Positions 1 through 12,340 are shown, numbered from the stretch's first letter. The stretch is 64,000 nt of DNA from Warburgia ugandensis (GCA_035236585.1 CP141132.1:50471880-50535879); one strand, 5' to 3'. Translations and numbers: made by a program. The notes: generated by a model not told the origin, from the letters alone.

Positions 1-765
1 GAGAATAGGCATAGTGAAATGCCTTATGTTGTAGCATAATGAAATGCTAGGTAATTGTATGTTACCAATATTTCCCAAGAAGGAAAATTCCCAGTATAAG
101 ATTACTTGTAATACTAAATTCTCAAAATGAAGAGAATTGATCAGCTTAGTTGGGAATGATATTTGACTATTTTCACAAGTTTAACTAGTTTACCCATGAA
201 GGGTATGTATGTATATAGATATACATAACTTACAAAGTAAAGAGTATGTTTAAGGATAATGGGATTATGAAATATTGGAATTACATTGTCAATGTTATGT
301 TTCTTGAATCCCCTACCAAGCATTGCTTGCTGAGATATTGTACTTGTTGCAATATCTCAGATATCGGGAAGGAGAGTTAGGAGCTGAAGATGATAGAAGA
401 CTTGAAGAGAATAATCTTCAAGGTATGCCCTTGAAGACATGTATTTTTCTTTGTTGAGAGTTTTATTGTATGGTGAGCTTGAGTTTTGGATTATGTAATT
501 TGGACAAGTACTGTAATAGATTTGGCTGTACTGTGAACCACTGAATGGATCCTGGAATTTAATAAAAGTATATTCCTTCAATGGAATTTTATTTTGTACA
601 CAAATTGTACTTATGTTATGTATGAAGTGATGACTTGGGTTTTCAAAACAAGTTCGAAAGAAAAGAATTTTCGCTGCTTTGTTTTGCGAAAAAAATTTAC
701 ACTCTTAAGGGCCCTGCCTTTCAAAATACTTTACAAATCATGTTACAAAAACCCAGGTCATCTCA
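1..765 (+). mobile_element. 3' part of a family X LTR (copy a)
   Basis: This is the downstream end of a long LTR whose start lies before the window. From about 253 onward it matches the solo LTR end at 6365-6879 almost base for base, and it matches the reverse complement of 25894-26430. It ends with ACCCAGGTCATCTCA, a decayed form of the ACCCGGGTCGTCACA end of the solo LTR. The next sequence (from about 782) resumes another family X copy in mid-LTR, so copy a may itself be a solo LTR nested in copy d. Short ORFs here are not shared between copies in frame and are treated as spurious. Confidence 0.8.
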
Positions 766-3700
766 AGTAAAACCACTACCAACTGCTAGTGGAGAAGGAG
801 TGGTAGTGGGAATCCAAAGACAATTTAATAATCAAAAGAAATCAAACATGATAATTACATGTAATCATGAAAAATTCCAAAAACCCCTATAAATAGCTCA
901 TAAAATTCCCAAAAATTCTCTTATTATTCTTCGCTAGGTCTCCTAGAATGCCCCAAAATCCTCCTCGATCTCCCCCAATTCCTCTTCCTTTTTCTCTTTC
1001 TCTCTTATTCTTTGTGGGGGTGACCCCAAACGCTCCCAAGTAGACTACCCCATGTCTGCATCGGGCACATCCAGGGACATGTTGGCCCCAATGAGCCGGG
1101 GTTTAGGCCTGCGATACCCTATTTGAATTAGCCATCCATTTACAGCTAGTAACTTTCAATCTCCACCATTGGATCTGTTCATACTGAGGAGATCTACAAA
1201 AGCCCTAAGAAAGTTTGATGATCCATTTCCTGGATCGCTGAGAAATCCAAAACAAAAACAACTTTCATACTGGTTATAGTCTTTGGCATGTATTTTAAGC
1301 TATTCCAGCTAATTTGGCCATTAAATGGTGATCTTGGACTGTGTCACTTATAGCCAGTCACCTCCACCCAACCACCTATAATAGGTGGTAACAGGCACGG
1401 GTGGTTGGTCGTCCCTGCACCCGTAAGCCCAGATTTGATCTAGGCTGTCCAAATTTTGAACTAGAATCTTATTTTTATAATTAAGAGCTCAATTCAGCTT
1501 TGATTTTATATTTGAAAGTTTCTCTAGGTTCCTTGTATCTTGTAGAAGTTACTAAACTCATTAGATCTATGTTTCCAATTGTTACATGTGATAGTTAGTA
1601 AAATTTGTACCAAAGGTAGTGGATCATGATCTAGATGATCTTAAAATGAAAATCTGAACCGATGGATGGGTTCAAGGAATCTCATAAACCTATGGATCAT
1701 GATCATAGTAAAATTTCTATATATCCAGATTATGATATTAAACAAAAATAGTAAGATCCAATCTCATCCCTTAAAACAGGCTAAAATCTTAAAATCCCAA
1801 TTCTAATCTCAATTTAACCCCAAATTGAGATTGAAAAGATGGGTTGGATTCCTCTTGATGAGGAGAAACTACTGAAGTAATAAAATCATAAGTTTAATTC
1901 ATTAATTGTTCTAAATTTAAGTAGATAAGTGTACTAACATCCTTGATCTACAAGATCTGGGATGATCAAACACATTCAAACCATGTTGGATGATGAACTA
2001 ATAATATAATAACTAAATAAATGGGTTAGATGTAATGGAATTGGAAGTTTTTAAGAGATCTAGCCTTAAAAGTAGTAAAATCCATAAAAATGAATGGTAA
2101 TCTCCTTGATCAAGGATGATTGGATAGTATGGATGTAATTGGATGAAGATATAAAGTTAATATCATATGGATTTATGGACTAGATGATGATGATTTGGGA
2201 TAGATTAAGATCTATGCCCTTAAATTGGATAAAAGGACTTAAGATCTTCTTGAACGGTTGGATTAAGAAGGATTAGATCACTTGGTGAGATGTATCAATG
2301 ATCTAATGATGAAATCACATTAAGGAGATATATTAGATCAAAAGAAAAATGAAAGATCAAGATCTAAACCCTAAAACAGATGAAAAATGAATAAGAATCA
2401 ACTATGACCATTGGATCATGATGAATAGTTATGGCGTGTTAAATTTTTATTTAAATTATTGAATGTTAGTATAATTATGTCTTATTGCTTAGTATATTTA
2501 ATTGTAGATTTATTTATTTATGCTTTAATGTTTATGCTATGAAAATTACATTGAAAATGTAATTAAATGAATATAGAATTGAAGAACAATTAAATGGAAT
2601 GAATGATAGTGAGGGTCATAGTTAGTAGGATAATATAAGGACTATAAATTCCTTAGCCCAAAATAGGAGAATAATGAAACTCCATGAATGATATCTTAAT
2701 GTTCATGGATTTAATTAAAATCAATTAGAAGGAGTACTTAGGATTAAAATGCTCATAGGATTCTTATGAAAGGTTGAGTTAGGTCACCCTAGTGGATGAT
2801 GAACATGGTAGTTAAGGGAGTTCTCTAATAGGTCCTTGCTCTTCCCCCACCTTCCATTGACGTTTGTGAGGTCTAAACACCTCCTTACATGAGGATTGAA
2901 GTAACTACTTTTTGTTCAACCATTCAGCTAGTAAGCCTTAGCCAATTTAATATAAGAGGAGCGGTCTAGACTTAGGATGAAATAAGCCATCCTCAACCAA
3001 TAAAACATTAACTAGTTGAGAAATAATAATAAGAGCATAAAAGGTTAGTAAATCAACTAATCCTAATAAAAATTGTAAATAAGATAAGGAAGATCTAAGA
3101 GAAATCTTTAAGGATCATGAACAAAAAGAAAAGAAATATAATGTAGATTGTAGTATGAGTTTACTTATAATGTAGATTGTGAACTTAGAAGGTTTGAAAC
3201 CTTGATCATATATGATTTAAGGAAAGTTAGGGCATCCATCATAGGATAACCCAAATACATGTAGAAAGAATACTTGTATAGAGGAATAACTTTATATGTA
3301 TGGTTTGACAGATGTATGAATCTAGACCATGATGGACAATATGGAGTGAGTACCACTTGAGATGTATGAATCAAGACCATGATACCACTTTGAGGTAGGT
3401 GGATGTACAAGAATATATTAAGGATTCATGTGTAAACATACATGATCTTTTGTTTAGAATTATAGACCTTCATGATATAAGTATACTTGGTACCTTAGCA
3501 TAATAATGATCCAATCACATGATCTAACTAAGTGATCCAACCCCATGATCCAATTCAACTAATCCAATCTAATAATCTAATCAAATGAGCTGAAAGTAAT
3601 GATATGTGTAGACTAAGGAAACCTTAAGAATAGGGCATAGAAAATAATCCAGCCTTAGTTATACAAACACATCATCTAATATGTACAATGTATTTTACAT

Positions 3701-4166
3701 ACAAGCATGGTGGCTTGTGATTTGGTTTTACATAGTCCTAGGACTAGGGATGCTATGCTAGGGAAGTTATGAGGGTTTGGCCACCTACTTCCTAAAACTT
3801 ATATGATGGATATTATGCCCAAAGAGAGGCTAAATGTCGGGTGGGGCAATCATGGGAAGGCTGCCACTGTCATAGCCAGGGTTCCCCCCATGCAGACCTG
3901 GATTTTGTTATTTTCACAGTTGGAATTAGTGGATGATTATGTAGTTATCCAAGCACGTTGTACGGGTTGAGACTACGGCATTAGTAGTCCTAATGTATTT
4001 TGCATTATGATGCACATATGATAGGCATAGTGAAATACCATGGCATGATGAGATGTCACTACATGAGTTCCTAGAAAGAAAATCCTCGTATGAGAATTGG
4101 CTGAATATTGATCTCCTAAGTGGAAGTATAGCCAGGGGAAGGAACAAGTTTTGAGCAATCTTCACT
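766..4166 (+). mobile_element. Family X LTR copy d, left part (interrupted by solo LTR b)
   Basis: This stretch aligns through its length with the reverse complement of LTR c (about 26500-30500), for example the block around 2940-3080 with 27770-27900 and the block around 3770-3890 with 26820-26950. It lacks the first roughly 460 bases of the LTR, probably because copy a lies in between. It has a TATA box at 888-895 and a GC-richer island at about 1030-1130. It stops at the ATTTT that is the target site of solo LTR b and continues at 6885. No coding sequence is recognised in it. Confidence 0.75.
888..895 (+). promoter_or_regulatory. TATA box of LTR copy d
   Basis: TATAAATA, followed by a stretch of AAATTCCCAAAAATTC type and a pyrimidine-rich leader. 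The same motif sits at the same LTR position in copies b (4779-4786) and c (30198-30205), which is why it is taken as the LTR core promoter. Confidence 0.6.
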
Positions 4167-4171
4167 ATTTT
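4167..4171. repeat. Target site duplication (left) of solo LTR b
   Basis: ATTTT directly before the LTR start TGTAATAAC. The identical pentamer follows the LTR end at 6880-6884. Removing the LTR and one ATTTT restores continuity of family X copy d. Confidence 0.85.
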
Positions 4172-4778
4172 TGTAATAACACCAATTTTTGTAATTGATT
4201 GAGAAAATTAATAAAGTTTGAGTTTCAGATATTTCGGGCTGAAATATTAGGGTTATTTAGAATATACTTTTTATAAAAGTATAATCAAATCATAAGACAT
4301 GTAAAATTGAAATTAAACTTAGCAAACCCTTCAAAATGACTGTAAGCACGACAAATTCCGAATTCGGATAAGAAATCCTTAAGTTTCTTCATTTCTTGGA
4401 CAAAAGGGGTAAGATAGTAATTTTATCCAAAAATCAAAATCTCCCAAAAATCAAAATATGAAACATAAAAATTTAGAATGTACTGAGAAATACGAATCCA
4501 ACGCCACTAAGTACACTCAAATCCGAGATCATAGGAATAAAACCCAAAATTTTATGCATAAATGGCAAAAAGGTCTTTTTACACCATGTGGGGCCCACAA
4601 GGGACCCAACAACCAATCTTATCAGCAGCCCACGTGAATTCATGGGTCAACAAACATCAGCTGGTCTTGGGGAAGAAAAATGGGGCATGGGGAAGAAAAA
4701 ATGGAGCATGGGAGACTTTCATGCCATTTAATAATAAAAAATAAAATATTATAATCATGAAAAAAGACCCAAAATGCC

Positions 4779-4786
4779 TATAAATA
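4779..4786 (+). promoter_or_regulatory. TATA box of solo LTR b
   Basis: TATAAATA about 600 bases into the LTR, followed by CAACCCCAAAAATCC and a CT-rich leader (4800-4950). Its conservation at the same place in three LTR copies supports a promoter role. Whether it is active cannot be told from the sequence. Confidence 0.6.
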
Positions 4787-5172
4787 CAACCCCAAAAATC
4801 CTCATAAAATCCCCACGAAATTCTCTTCACTCTCTCTGAAAAATTAGATCTAGATCCCTCCCCAAAAACCCAAAATTTCCAAGAGATAGATCTCTTTTCA
4901 ATTTGTTTTTCTTTTTAGATTGGAACAAGAGACCTAAAATCAATTAGGCACTCTATTCTAGATCTAATTTGATCAATTCCACCATCCAAAACTTCCCAAC
5001 ATATCCATTCTACAAAATCCCCAAAGAAATTTCAAGATCCAACGGTTCAAACAACAAAAATTTTCAAGAAAGGTGGATCTTAGGCCATATCTTCATGAAC
5101 AAGGTATTTTTTTAAATTGGGCATATAACCGAGATTTTTTCTCCAATCAGGTAGGTGAAAATCCTTTTTATA

Positions 5173-5427
5173 GATGTCTAGTACTCTTTTATGTAATTTT
5201 TAGTTTACTATAATTTATTTTGGTAATAAAAAGGTTAAAATAAAGTAAACACCAGAACCCTTAATTCTGGATGATAAGTGCTCAGATGAAACTTCTTATT
5301 GATGTTTAGTACTCTTTTATGTAATTTTTAGTTTACTATAATTTATTTTGGTAATAAAAAGGTTAAAATAAAGTAAACACCAGAACCCTTAATTCTGGAT
5401 GATAAGTGCTCAGATGAAACTTCTAAC
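5173..5427 (+). repeat. 128-bp direct tandem duplication inside solo LTR b
   Basis: Units begin at 5173 (GATGTCTAGTACTC) and 5301 (GATGTTTAGTACTC) and run in step to about 5427. By eye they differ at only one base before the end. The reverse-complement region of LTR c (about 29690-29830) has a single diverged version, so the duplication is specific to this copy. Confidence 0.9.
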
Positions 5428-5575
5428 TACACCAATCGATCCAAAAGGGTCCAAAACCCCTAGGGTAGAATTTTCACAAAGATCTAAGACGTTTTGGGCC
5501 CTCAATTGAGAGGGGAATGATTGGATGGTCCAAATGGACTGTTCACTCTCCTGATTGGAAGGATGACATTCCTTG

Positions 5576-5733
5576 CATGTCCGTGGATGCCCCATGCGAG
5601 CCATTCCACCTCTCATCGCAGCGGACACGCCCGACGAAACGAACGCGTTCCACTCATGTCCGTGGATGCGCCGTGCGGGCGCTTCGGCATTTCATCATAG
5701 CGGACGCGCCCGACGAATCGAGCGCATTTTTCC
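5576..5733 (+). repeat. CpG-rich island of two 79-bp units in LTR b
   Basis: CATGTCCGTGGATG occurs at 5576 and 5655, each followed by a region ending in GCGGACRCGCCCGACGAA. The surrounding LTR is AT-rich. Other family X copies carry a GC-rich but different sequence at the same position (1030-1130; 29330-29520). ORFs of 80-102 codons cross it but have no recognisable product. Confidence 0.8.
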
Positions 5734-6879
5734 TGGTTCGTTCCGCCCGACTAATCTAGGCCATCCATTCCTTTGGCCTAGATCAAATCCAGGCCCTAGA
5801 AAGGACTGTGAACTTCCAGATTCAATTCCGGAGTCATTTGAACTCCAACTTAAGATCAGAAAGAAGCTATGGAAAGCTTGAAACCTCTATTTTCTGATGA
5901 AATGATAAAATGGACATGTTATTCAGTAAAAAATTTCTACATTAAAGAAACAAGTTTCCAATTACCTAGATCTTCAAGATCTGAGATGATCAGATCTTGA
6001 AAATATGTTTTAATAATGATATAATATTGAAATAAAGTGAAATCTATGGTTTAATTGGATATATATGAGATATATTAAGGGATCTACCCATTATGGTAGA
6101 AAAACCCTAAAAATACAAAGGACCCACTTGATCAATGAGATCAAGTGTGATCAGATCCTTGGGATGGAAAAAATAAATGTTGATATGATGAAATCCAAGG
6201 AAATCATGGATGGATTATGAAAAAAATAGATCAATATGATCTTTTGACCTTAATAAAGAAAATTCCCTAAATATAACTAAAATCCTTAATCAAAGGAAAA
6301 GATCTAAGATCAAATGGTTGGATCATAAGTAAAGGTTTCTAAAAATGATAATGTAATTAGTTTCAGGATAATGGGATTATGAAGTATTGGAATTACATTG
6401 TCAATGTTATGTTTCTTGAATCCCCTACCAAGCATTGCTTGTTGAGATATTGTAATTGTTGCAATATCCCAGATACAAGGAAGGAGAGTTAGGAGCTGAA
6501 GACTATAGAAGACATGAAGAAAATAATCTTCAAGGTATACTCTTGAAGACATGTATTTTTCTTTGTTGAGAGTTTTATTGAATGGTGAGTTTGAGTTTTG
6601 GATTATGTAATTTGGACAAGTATTGTACTAGATTTGGCTGTACTGTGAACCACTGGATGGATCCTGGAGATTTAATAAAAGTATATTCCTTCAATGGAAT
6701 TTTATTTTGTACACAAATTGTACTTATGTTATGTATGAAGTGGTGACTTGGGTTTTCAAAACAAGTTCTAAAGAAAAGAATTTTTGTTATTTTGTTTTGT
6801 GAAATTTTTTTACACTCTTAAGGGCCCTTGCCTTTCAAAATACTTTACAAATCATGTTTCAAAAACCCGGGTCGTCACA

Positions 6880-6884
6880 ATTTT
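6880..6884. repeat. Target site duplication (right) of solo LTR b
   Basis: ATTTT directly after the LTR end GTCACA; identical to 4167-4171. Confidence 0.85.
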
Positions 6885-7499
6885 AAATAATTTATCCTAT
6901 ACTACATAAATAATGTATATGCTCTATGTTGAGATAACTCATGAGTAGATAACGATGATGGAATAATGACTGAGGTATGTATTCTTATATTGGTGAAGTA
7001 GTATATTTTTGTATTCCCTACCAAGCATAGCTTGCTAAGATATTGTAAATGTTTCAATGTTTACAATATCTCAAATACAGAGAAGGAGAATTAGGAGCTT
7101 AAGACTTAAGAAGATTTGGAAGAATAATCAATCAGGGTATATCCCTTGAAGACATGTATTTTTATTTTGAGAGCATTGTATTGTATTAAGAGTTTTTAAT
7201 GTATGGTGAGGTTTGAAATTTGGATTATGTAATTTGGACACGTATTGTATTGATAATGGGCTATACTGTGAACCACTGGATGGATTCTGGAATTTAATAA
7301 AAATATATTCCATCAATGGAATTTTATCTTGTACAAAAATTATAATTATGTTATGTATGAAGTGAAGACTTGGGTTTTTCAAAACAAGTTTTAAATAAAA
7401 GAATTTTTGCTGATTTGTTTTGCGATTTTTTTTTACTAAGGGCACCCTACCTTTGAGAAATTTATTACAAAATGTGTTACAAAAGCGTAGGTCATTGCA
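6885..7499 (+). mobile_element. Family X LTR copy d, right end
   Basis: This continues copy d after the nested solo LTR. It contains the conserved block with CCCTACCAAGCATAGCTTGC (7017) and the conserved end: GGCACCCTACCTTTGAGAAATT, then AAGCGTAGGTCATTGCA. The terminus at 7499 is a decayed form of ...GGGTCGTCACA. The DNA after it belongs to family V, into which copy d appears to have inserted. Confidence 0.75.
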
Positions 7500-9634
7500 A
7501 AAAGTGACCCTAAATTAGGAAGCAAGTAATTAAAGAAACTAATATCTAAATAAGCAAGGAACTAAACTAGCAAACTTTCTAAAACTAAAACTAACTAGAA
7601 AAAGGAAAATACATAAAATTACCATTAATTAGAAAAGGAAACTATCTAGAACTACAATTAACTAAGAACTAAGGAAACTATCTATGCTACAACTAACTAC
7701 ACATTAAAGTAACATTCTAAAAGTAAACTAACTAGAAATTAAAGTAAGGACAAATTAAGTAAGAGAAGAAAAAAGAACTATTTCATTAATGGCCATATTA
7801 CAAGGAATTGTTACGTAAGCAACAAAAAAAAAGCATGTAAGAAAAGGAAGTAAATGTCCTTCAAGTTAGCTCTTGAATTTTGCTGTAAGGCCCACATGTT
7901 GTGTCACACAATAGGAGCTTGTAGATTTCTGCTTCACCCAAAAATGCACTAAATTACCACCAAGCTTTTTAGCCTCTGTATCCCAATATGCTACAAACTA
8001 GGAAATCCAATCCAATGATCCTTAGCAATGAAGTATTAGTATAACCAATAAGAAGTCCTAACACTTTTTTCTAAACAGTCACTACCCAAGAAAGAAATAA
8101 GAATGATGAAAAGGAAGTAGAAAAAGTTACATCATTTTTTCTAAGCTAGAAACTCTTAAACGAAAGAGGGCAACCTCATAGAGTTTAGATAAAGAGGAGA
8201 CTAGGGGTCATTTATATTTAAGGAAGTTGAACCATAGAGGAGGCTTCCTTAAACATAAATAGAAGAAAAGAAAACAAATTGGAGACAGTGGCCTTTGTTT
8301 TAGGACTCACATGTTCCTAGCCTTAGGAGATGTAGTGATAAGTAGGTACATGGTGTATCCCTACCCCCCAACATGAAGGCCTTTAGAAACCTAGGTGGCT
8401 TATGAAAGGATTAGCATGTTTTCCTCAACCTTAATTGAGAAATTAGAAAGTTTCCATATTTTTAAGAATCCTTTCCTTTATATTAGTCCCACTCCATAAA
8501 AAGAAATGAGAAAGAAAAAAAGGAGAATGATGCATCAATGCTAACTAACATGGAATATGCATGAAATCTACAATTAGAAGGTGGGTGTGTAAAACATGGA
8601 ATTAGAAGGTGTATGGAATTACAAAGTGGATACAGTAGAAAGTGGAAAGATAAGGAAGAATGGAAAGAGTGTGTGAATGAAACAAAGTGAGAATGGAATA
8701 GGAAATAATGTGATATGCATGCAAATCAAGCATGGAAGGATCCATTTGTGCAACTTAGAAAATGGAAATTGTGTGTTTCTAAATGGAAAGTGAATATTTA
8801 CACTACATACAACTAAGATGCCTAATTCTACCATCATATGATTGACTTTTTTAAACCAAGAATACTTTCTAAATCTAACAAACTACTATACATGAATTCT
8901 AAACTTTCCTTAGAAAATAAGAAATGAAATATAAGAAGTCAAACTTGGTTTCTAAATAGGAAAGTACCACTTCTAAGGTAAGAAAGTGCTAGATATAAGA
9001 ATCTACCATGCAAATACTTCCTAAAGTGGACCTAGACTAATCCTAAAACATTCCTACGATGAATGAAAAGCAATTTAGAAAGTTTCTAAAGCTAAAAAGC
9101 AAGGAATCTAGTTTTAATCATGAACTCTAAAATTAGAAATTGCCTACTTCTAAAATAGGAAAGTGCTTAAAATATGGAAACTAAGCAAGCTAAATGGGAA
9201 ACTATGCTACAACCTAGATGTACAAAGTAAACCTAACCTAAGGAAACAAAAGTATCATGCAAATCTACCAACCTAAGCAAGCTATTAAAGATGTCATACA
9301 AGTGAACATGAAAAAGATGCATCCACCAAAATTTGGTGGAATGCATTGGAAACCTTATGCTTGTATGCTTGTAAATCCTAATGGAATGGAAGGGAGACAT
9401 GGTTTCATCTATACTAATCTATGATGAAAGGAATTACCATGTAAAACATGAACTACAAAGCAAGTAAAGATGAGAAATTAGCACGCAAAACTAATGAAAA
9501 ACTACAACTAATTCATACGAGCAAATTTAAGCAACATGAAGGATGATGCATGAAACTACATTAGCAATCTAAATAGGCAAAACCTATATGAATGCATGCT
9601 TGAATAATGTGGATGAAAAAGATAGAAGATGGTA

Positions 9635-9665
9635 GAGAAAGAGAAAGAGAAAGAGAAAGAAAAGG
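9635..9665 (+). repeat. Purine (GAGAAA)n microsatellite
   Basis: GAGAAAGAGAAAGAGAAAG-type repeats within the family V LTR. Confidence 0.8.
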
Positions 9666-9759
9666 AATTGTACTTAGGTTGAGACCCAACCCTTTATCTT
9701 CAAGGAATTTGATCATGGAAGCTTGAAGGGCACTTGGAAAGTGGCTATTAGAGGTGGAT

Positions 9760-9776
9760 GGGGGGGGGGGGGGGGG
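9760..9776 (+). repeat. 17-base G run
   Basis: An uninterrupted run of 17 G followed by CGCGCACGGGG. Its length may be unreliable in the assembly. Confidence 0.85.
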
Positions 9777-10715
9777 CGCGCACGGGGCAGGTGTTGGAGG
9801 TGGAAAATGGGGAAAATAAAGGAAAAGATAAGGATTAGTAGGAAAAGAAATTGAAATTGGTGGGGAGAAAAGTGAAAGAAGTGGAAGTTGGTGGGGGAAT
9901 TTAGGGTTTTTTGTATTTAGAAAGTCCCAAGGAGGGTGGGGCATGGAATGCACATGGATATGTCTGAGTGATTTAGAAATCTTAACATATATGGGCCTGT
10001 GGATGAGATTGGATAGTTGAGATCTTCCTTTCCTTAGGTTTTTGGTTTGACTTTTTCACGTAGGAAAGGTGGCTAGGATTTCCTTCATTTCTTCACTTCA
10101 ATCCTAGCCCATATATCATACCTACGTTTACTTGAATGGATGGGATCCATTTATGGCATGTAAACCTTCTTTAAACTTCATTTCCTCTCTACAGTTGGAT
10201 TGGATTGCCTTAGGATGAATGGACTTGATTCATGTAGACCTTCATATACTCATGCAGACTAATTGTACTTCAATATCTTATTGGATAAGACATTTTCTCA
10301 TTGGTTAATTTTTCATCCTTTTGGTTGAGTAGGAAAGAGAAAATAAGTCAAAAGTCTTCATGTGGTCCCATTCTTCTTTTTTCTAAGAAGCTTTCAGTGT
10401 ATGGATTGAGCTTCTTCCATAAGCTTCTAAAGGTGGTGACATGTATGTCATTGTATTTGAATTTGAAATTGCCATCTTTTCACCCTTATTTGAGCTAGAG
10501 TTAAACATAGGATTTTTTATTGTTCTAACTTCCATAGTGGCACCCAATGATCCTTGACCCATTATGTTACTTAAAATGTCAAATTGCTCTTTTTTGTTGT
10601 ACCCAAGACCTACAAAATAGTATAATTAACCCAAATTAGTGATAATGAAGTGACTTGGTGGGCTAAAATATTTTAAATATAGGGATATATATGTAATATA
10701 TCTATACTCATCATA

Positions 10716-10726
10716 TACCCCCAAAC
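10716..10726 (-). other. Polypurine tract of the family V element
   Basis: Plus-strand ATACCCCCAAA reads TTTGGGGGTAT on the minus strand, directly before the inferred LTR start TGATGAG. The position and composition fit a plus-strand primer for reverse transcription. Confidence 0.5.
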
Positions 10727-11925
10727 ATAGATTTAGCTAGTCCTCCAGCAAATCATCAAAAAATAAAAAGTAAAAAGTCTAAAAACAAATCCTAACCACT
10801 TTTGCAAGGACTATTATATACATTTAGTGTATGTAGAAAGCCTTTAAACCCCTAGGTTACCCCTAATGGACAAGTTGTAATCTCATAAGGGTTTCTAAAA
10901 ATGTTACCCATAAACATTTTCAAAAATCTTATGAAAGTCCTTCATTTTTCCTAGAGAATCTTATTATATTCAATTTATATTAAACTTTCAATTTTAGCAT
11001 GCTAATACAAATGATTAGTAGTTTAAAGTCTTACCATTATAATAAAGATATTCCATTATTTCATCAAATCTCGGAATGTGAGTGTGTGACATAGCCAATA
11101 TATATACAATTATAGATCTCCAAGAAAATTATAACCTAAATTACTATCTAAAGATTTTCTTTGACTTCAAATCTCATAGGATATACTTGACACTCATAAA
11201 GAAGTCACTTAAAAAGGGGTAAATCTCTCATTAATAGATGAGTAGAATAATGTTCATCAAATTCAAAATTCTAACATATTCCATAGAGAAGAGCAATAAC
11301 TTAAAAGGAATTGCAACAGTCACAAGCAGGACATCAACTATTAGGAATATTGCAGTCTACCAAATTCCCTACTCATTCATAACCATATCCTAGTCATACT
11401 CCTCTTAAGATCAAGTTAGGATTTCTATTACGATGAAACGAAGGCTCAAGACTAGGTTATCAAAAGAATGGTATAAGGTTAAACAAAGGTTGTTAGGAAG
11501 ATATGCAGAGGTCACAATTTTCTTTTCTACCATAAGAATGAACATTTCATTTTCATTGGCTATCTTTTTCTTCATTTTTTTCATTTTTCTCACTTTTGAC
11601 TTTTCCTTTTGGTATAGCATTTCTTGGAGATTTTTTTAGTGCTTTTTATTCATCTCATGACTTGTATTGCTTATACTTTTCTTCAAGATAATCTTCAACC
11701 ATCTCTACATATTTCCAAAAAAAATGAGTAATTGATATATTATAGGGTTTCAAAAGGATAATGGTTGTGTGGCTAACAAAGAAAAGGCTTATATTTTAAA
11801 GGCTGAAGGATTAACTAGGGGAAAAGTAATATAAAAAGGTTAAAGTTTACGAAGAATGGCCTCTATCATTTCCTAGGATTCATATGACTTAAACATGATT
11901 ATAAAGTCAACAAATAATTGGTATA
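10727..11925 (-). mobile_element. Non-coding 3' internal region of the family V element
   Basis: This lies between the integrase remnant and the polypurine tract. It aligns with 33960-35040 of the family W element (for example 11040-11270 with 34160-34380, including CAAATCTCATAGGATATACTTGACACTC against a near-identical copy). The two elements therefore share a 3' internal region although their LTRs differ. No conserved ORF is seen. Confidence 0.55.
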
Positions 11926-11929
11926 TTCG

Positions 11930-12340
11930 ATTAGATGTTTTCCTAATAGTTGACCAAGATGAAGAATGAAGAGACCAATTAGGAAATTAATCCCCAATGT
12001 GCCTTATGCTCTAGCTCAATAGGTACATGACAATTTTTTCCAAAGACTAAGTAATAAGGAGACATACCAATAGGGATTTTATAAGCAATTCTATAAGCCC
12101 ACAGTGCACAATTAGTCTAAGAGGCGAGTCTTTCTTATTAGAGTTCATCATCTTCTCTAGTATGCACTTAATTTCCTATTTGACACCTCAACATGCCCAA
12201 TAGTCTAGGGATGGTAGGCCGTGGAAACTCTATGGGTGACTACATATTTCATTATTAAAGCCTCAAACATTCTATTGTAGAAGCATTTTCCTCCATCACT
12301 AATTATAGTGTGTGTAGTGGGAAAGCATGAAAAGATATTT
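11930..12340 (-). pseudogene. Ty3/Gypsy integrase, C-terminal part (broken)
   Basis: Reading the minus strand from about 12340 gives ISDGGKCFYNRMFEAL, then a region ending THRVSTAYHP, then GHVEVSNRKLSAY. This matches the integrase core around the third catalytic region of plant Gypsy elements (family pattern: F..LL.KYGV.HR.STAYHPQT.GQVEVSNREIK). After a frame change it continues [17 protein letters not shown] and [12 protein letters not shown], the usual region after the catalytic Glu. Frameshifts and stops make it non-functional. The upstream pol is lost at the junction near 12380. Wording and order fit the Athila-like side of Gypsy; I am sure of Gypsy integrase, less so of the clade. Confidence 0.8.

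Larger units (their letters stand above)
4172..6879 (+). mobile_element. Solo LTR, family X (copy b)
   Basis: A 2708-bp LTR starting TGTAATAACACC and ending GGGTCGTCACA, bounded by perfect ATTTT duplications, with no internal region or second LTR. Such solo LTRs are known products of LTR-LTR recombination. It matches the reverse complement of the 5.07 kb LTR c, except that the part corresponding to about 26430-28700 is missing at position 6364, an internal deletion of about 2.3 kb. It contains a TATA box, a nearly exact 128-bp tandem duplication and a CpG-rich island made of two 79-bp units. ORFs within it are not conserved between copies. Confidence 0.9.
7500..10714 (-). mobile_element. 3' LTR of a minus-strand Gypsy remnant (family V)
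   Basis: The stretch is non-coding and lies directly downstream, on the minus strand, of a polypurine tract (about 10716-10726) and a broken integrase (11930-12340). Its high-coordinate end ...CTCATCA gives the LTR start TGATGAG on the minus strand. It contains A-rich low-complexity DNA at 7530-7780, GA repeats at about 9635-9665 and a G run at 9760-9776. Its low-coordinate end is cut by family X copy d. The 130-codon minus-strand ORF at 9561-9953 is proline-, serine- and leucine-rich, reads across the microsatellites and is judged spurious. Confidence 0.55.

Noticed and set aside
5517..5881. ORFs of 80-102 codons in a CpG-rich stretch of solo LTR b.
   Set aside because: Open only because of base composition; other LTR copies have unrelated sequence here.
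9561..9953. A 130-codon minus-strand ORF rich in Pro, Ser and Leu.
   Set aside because: It is a translation of a G run and GA microsatellite inside a retroelement LTR.
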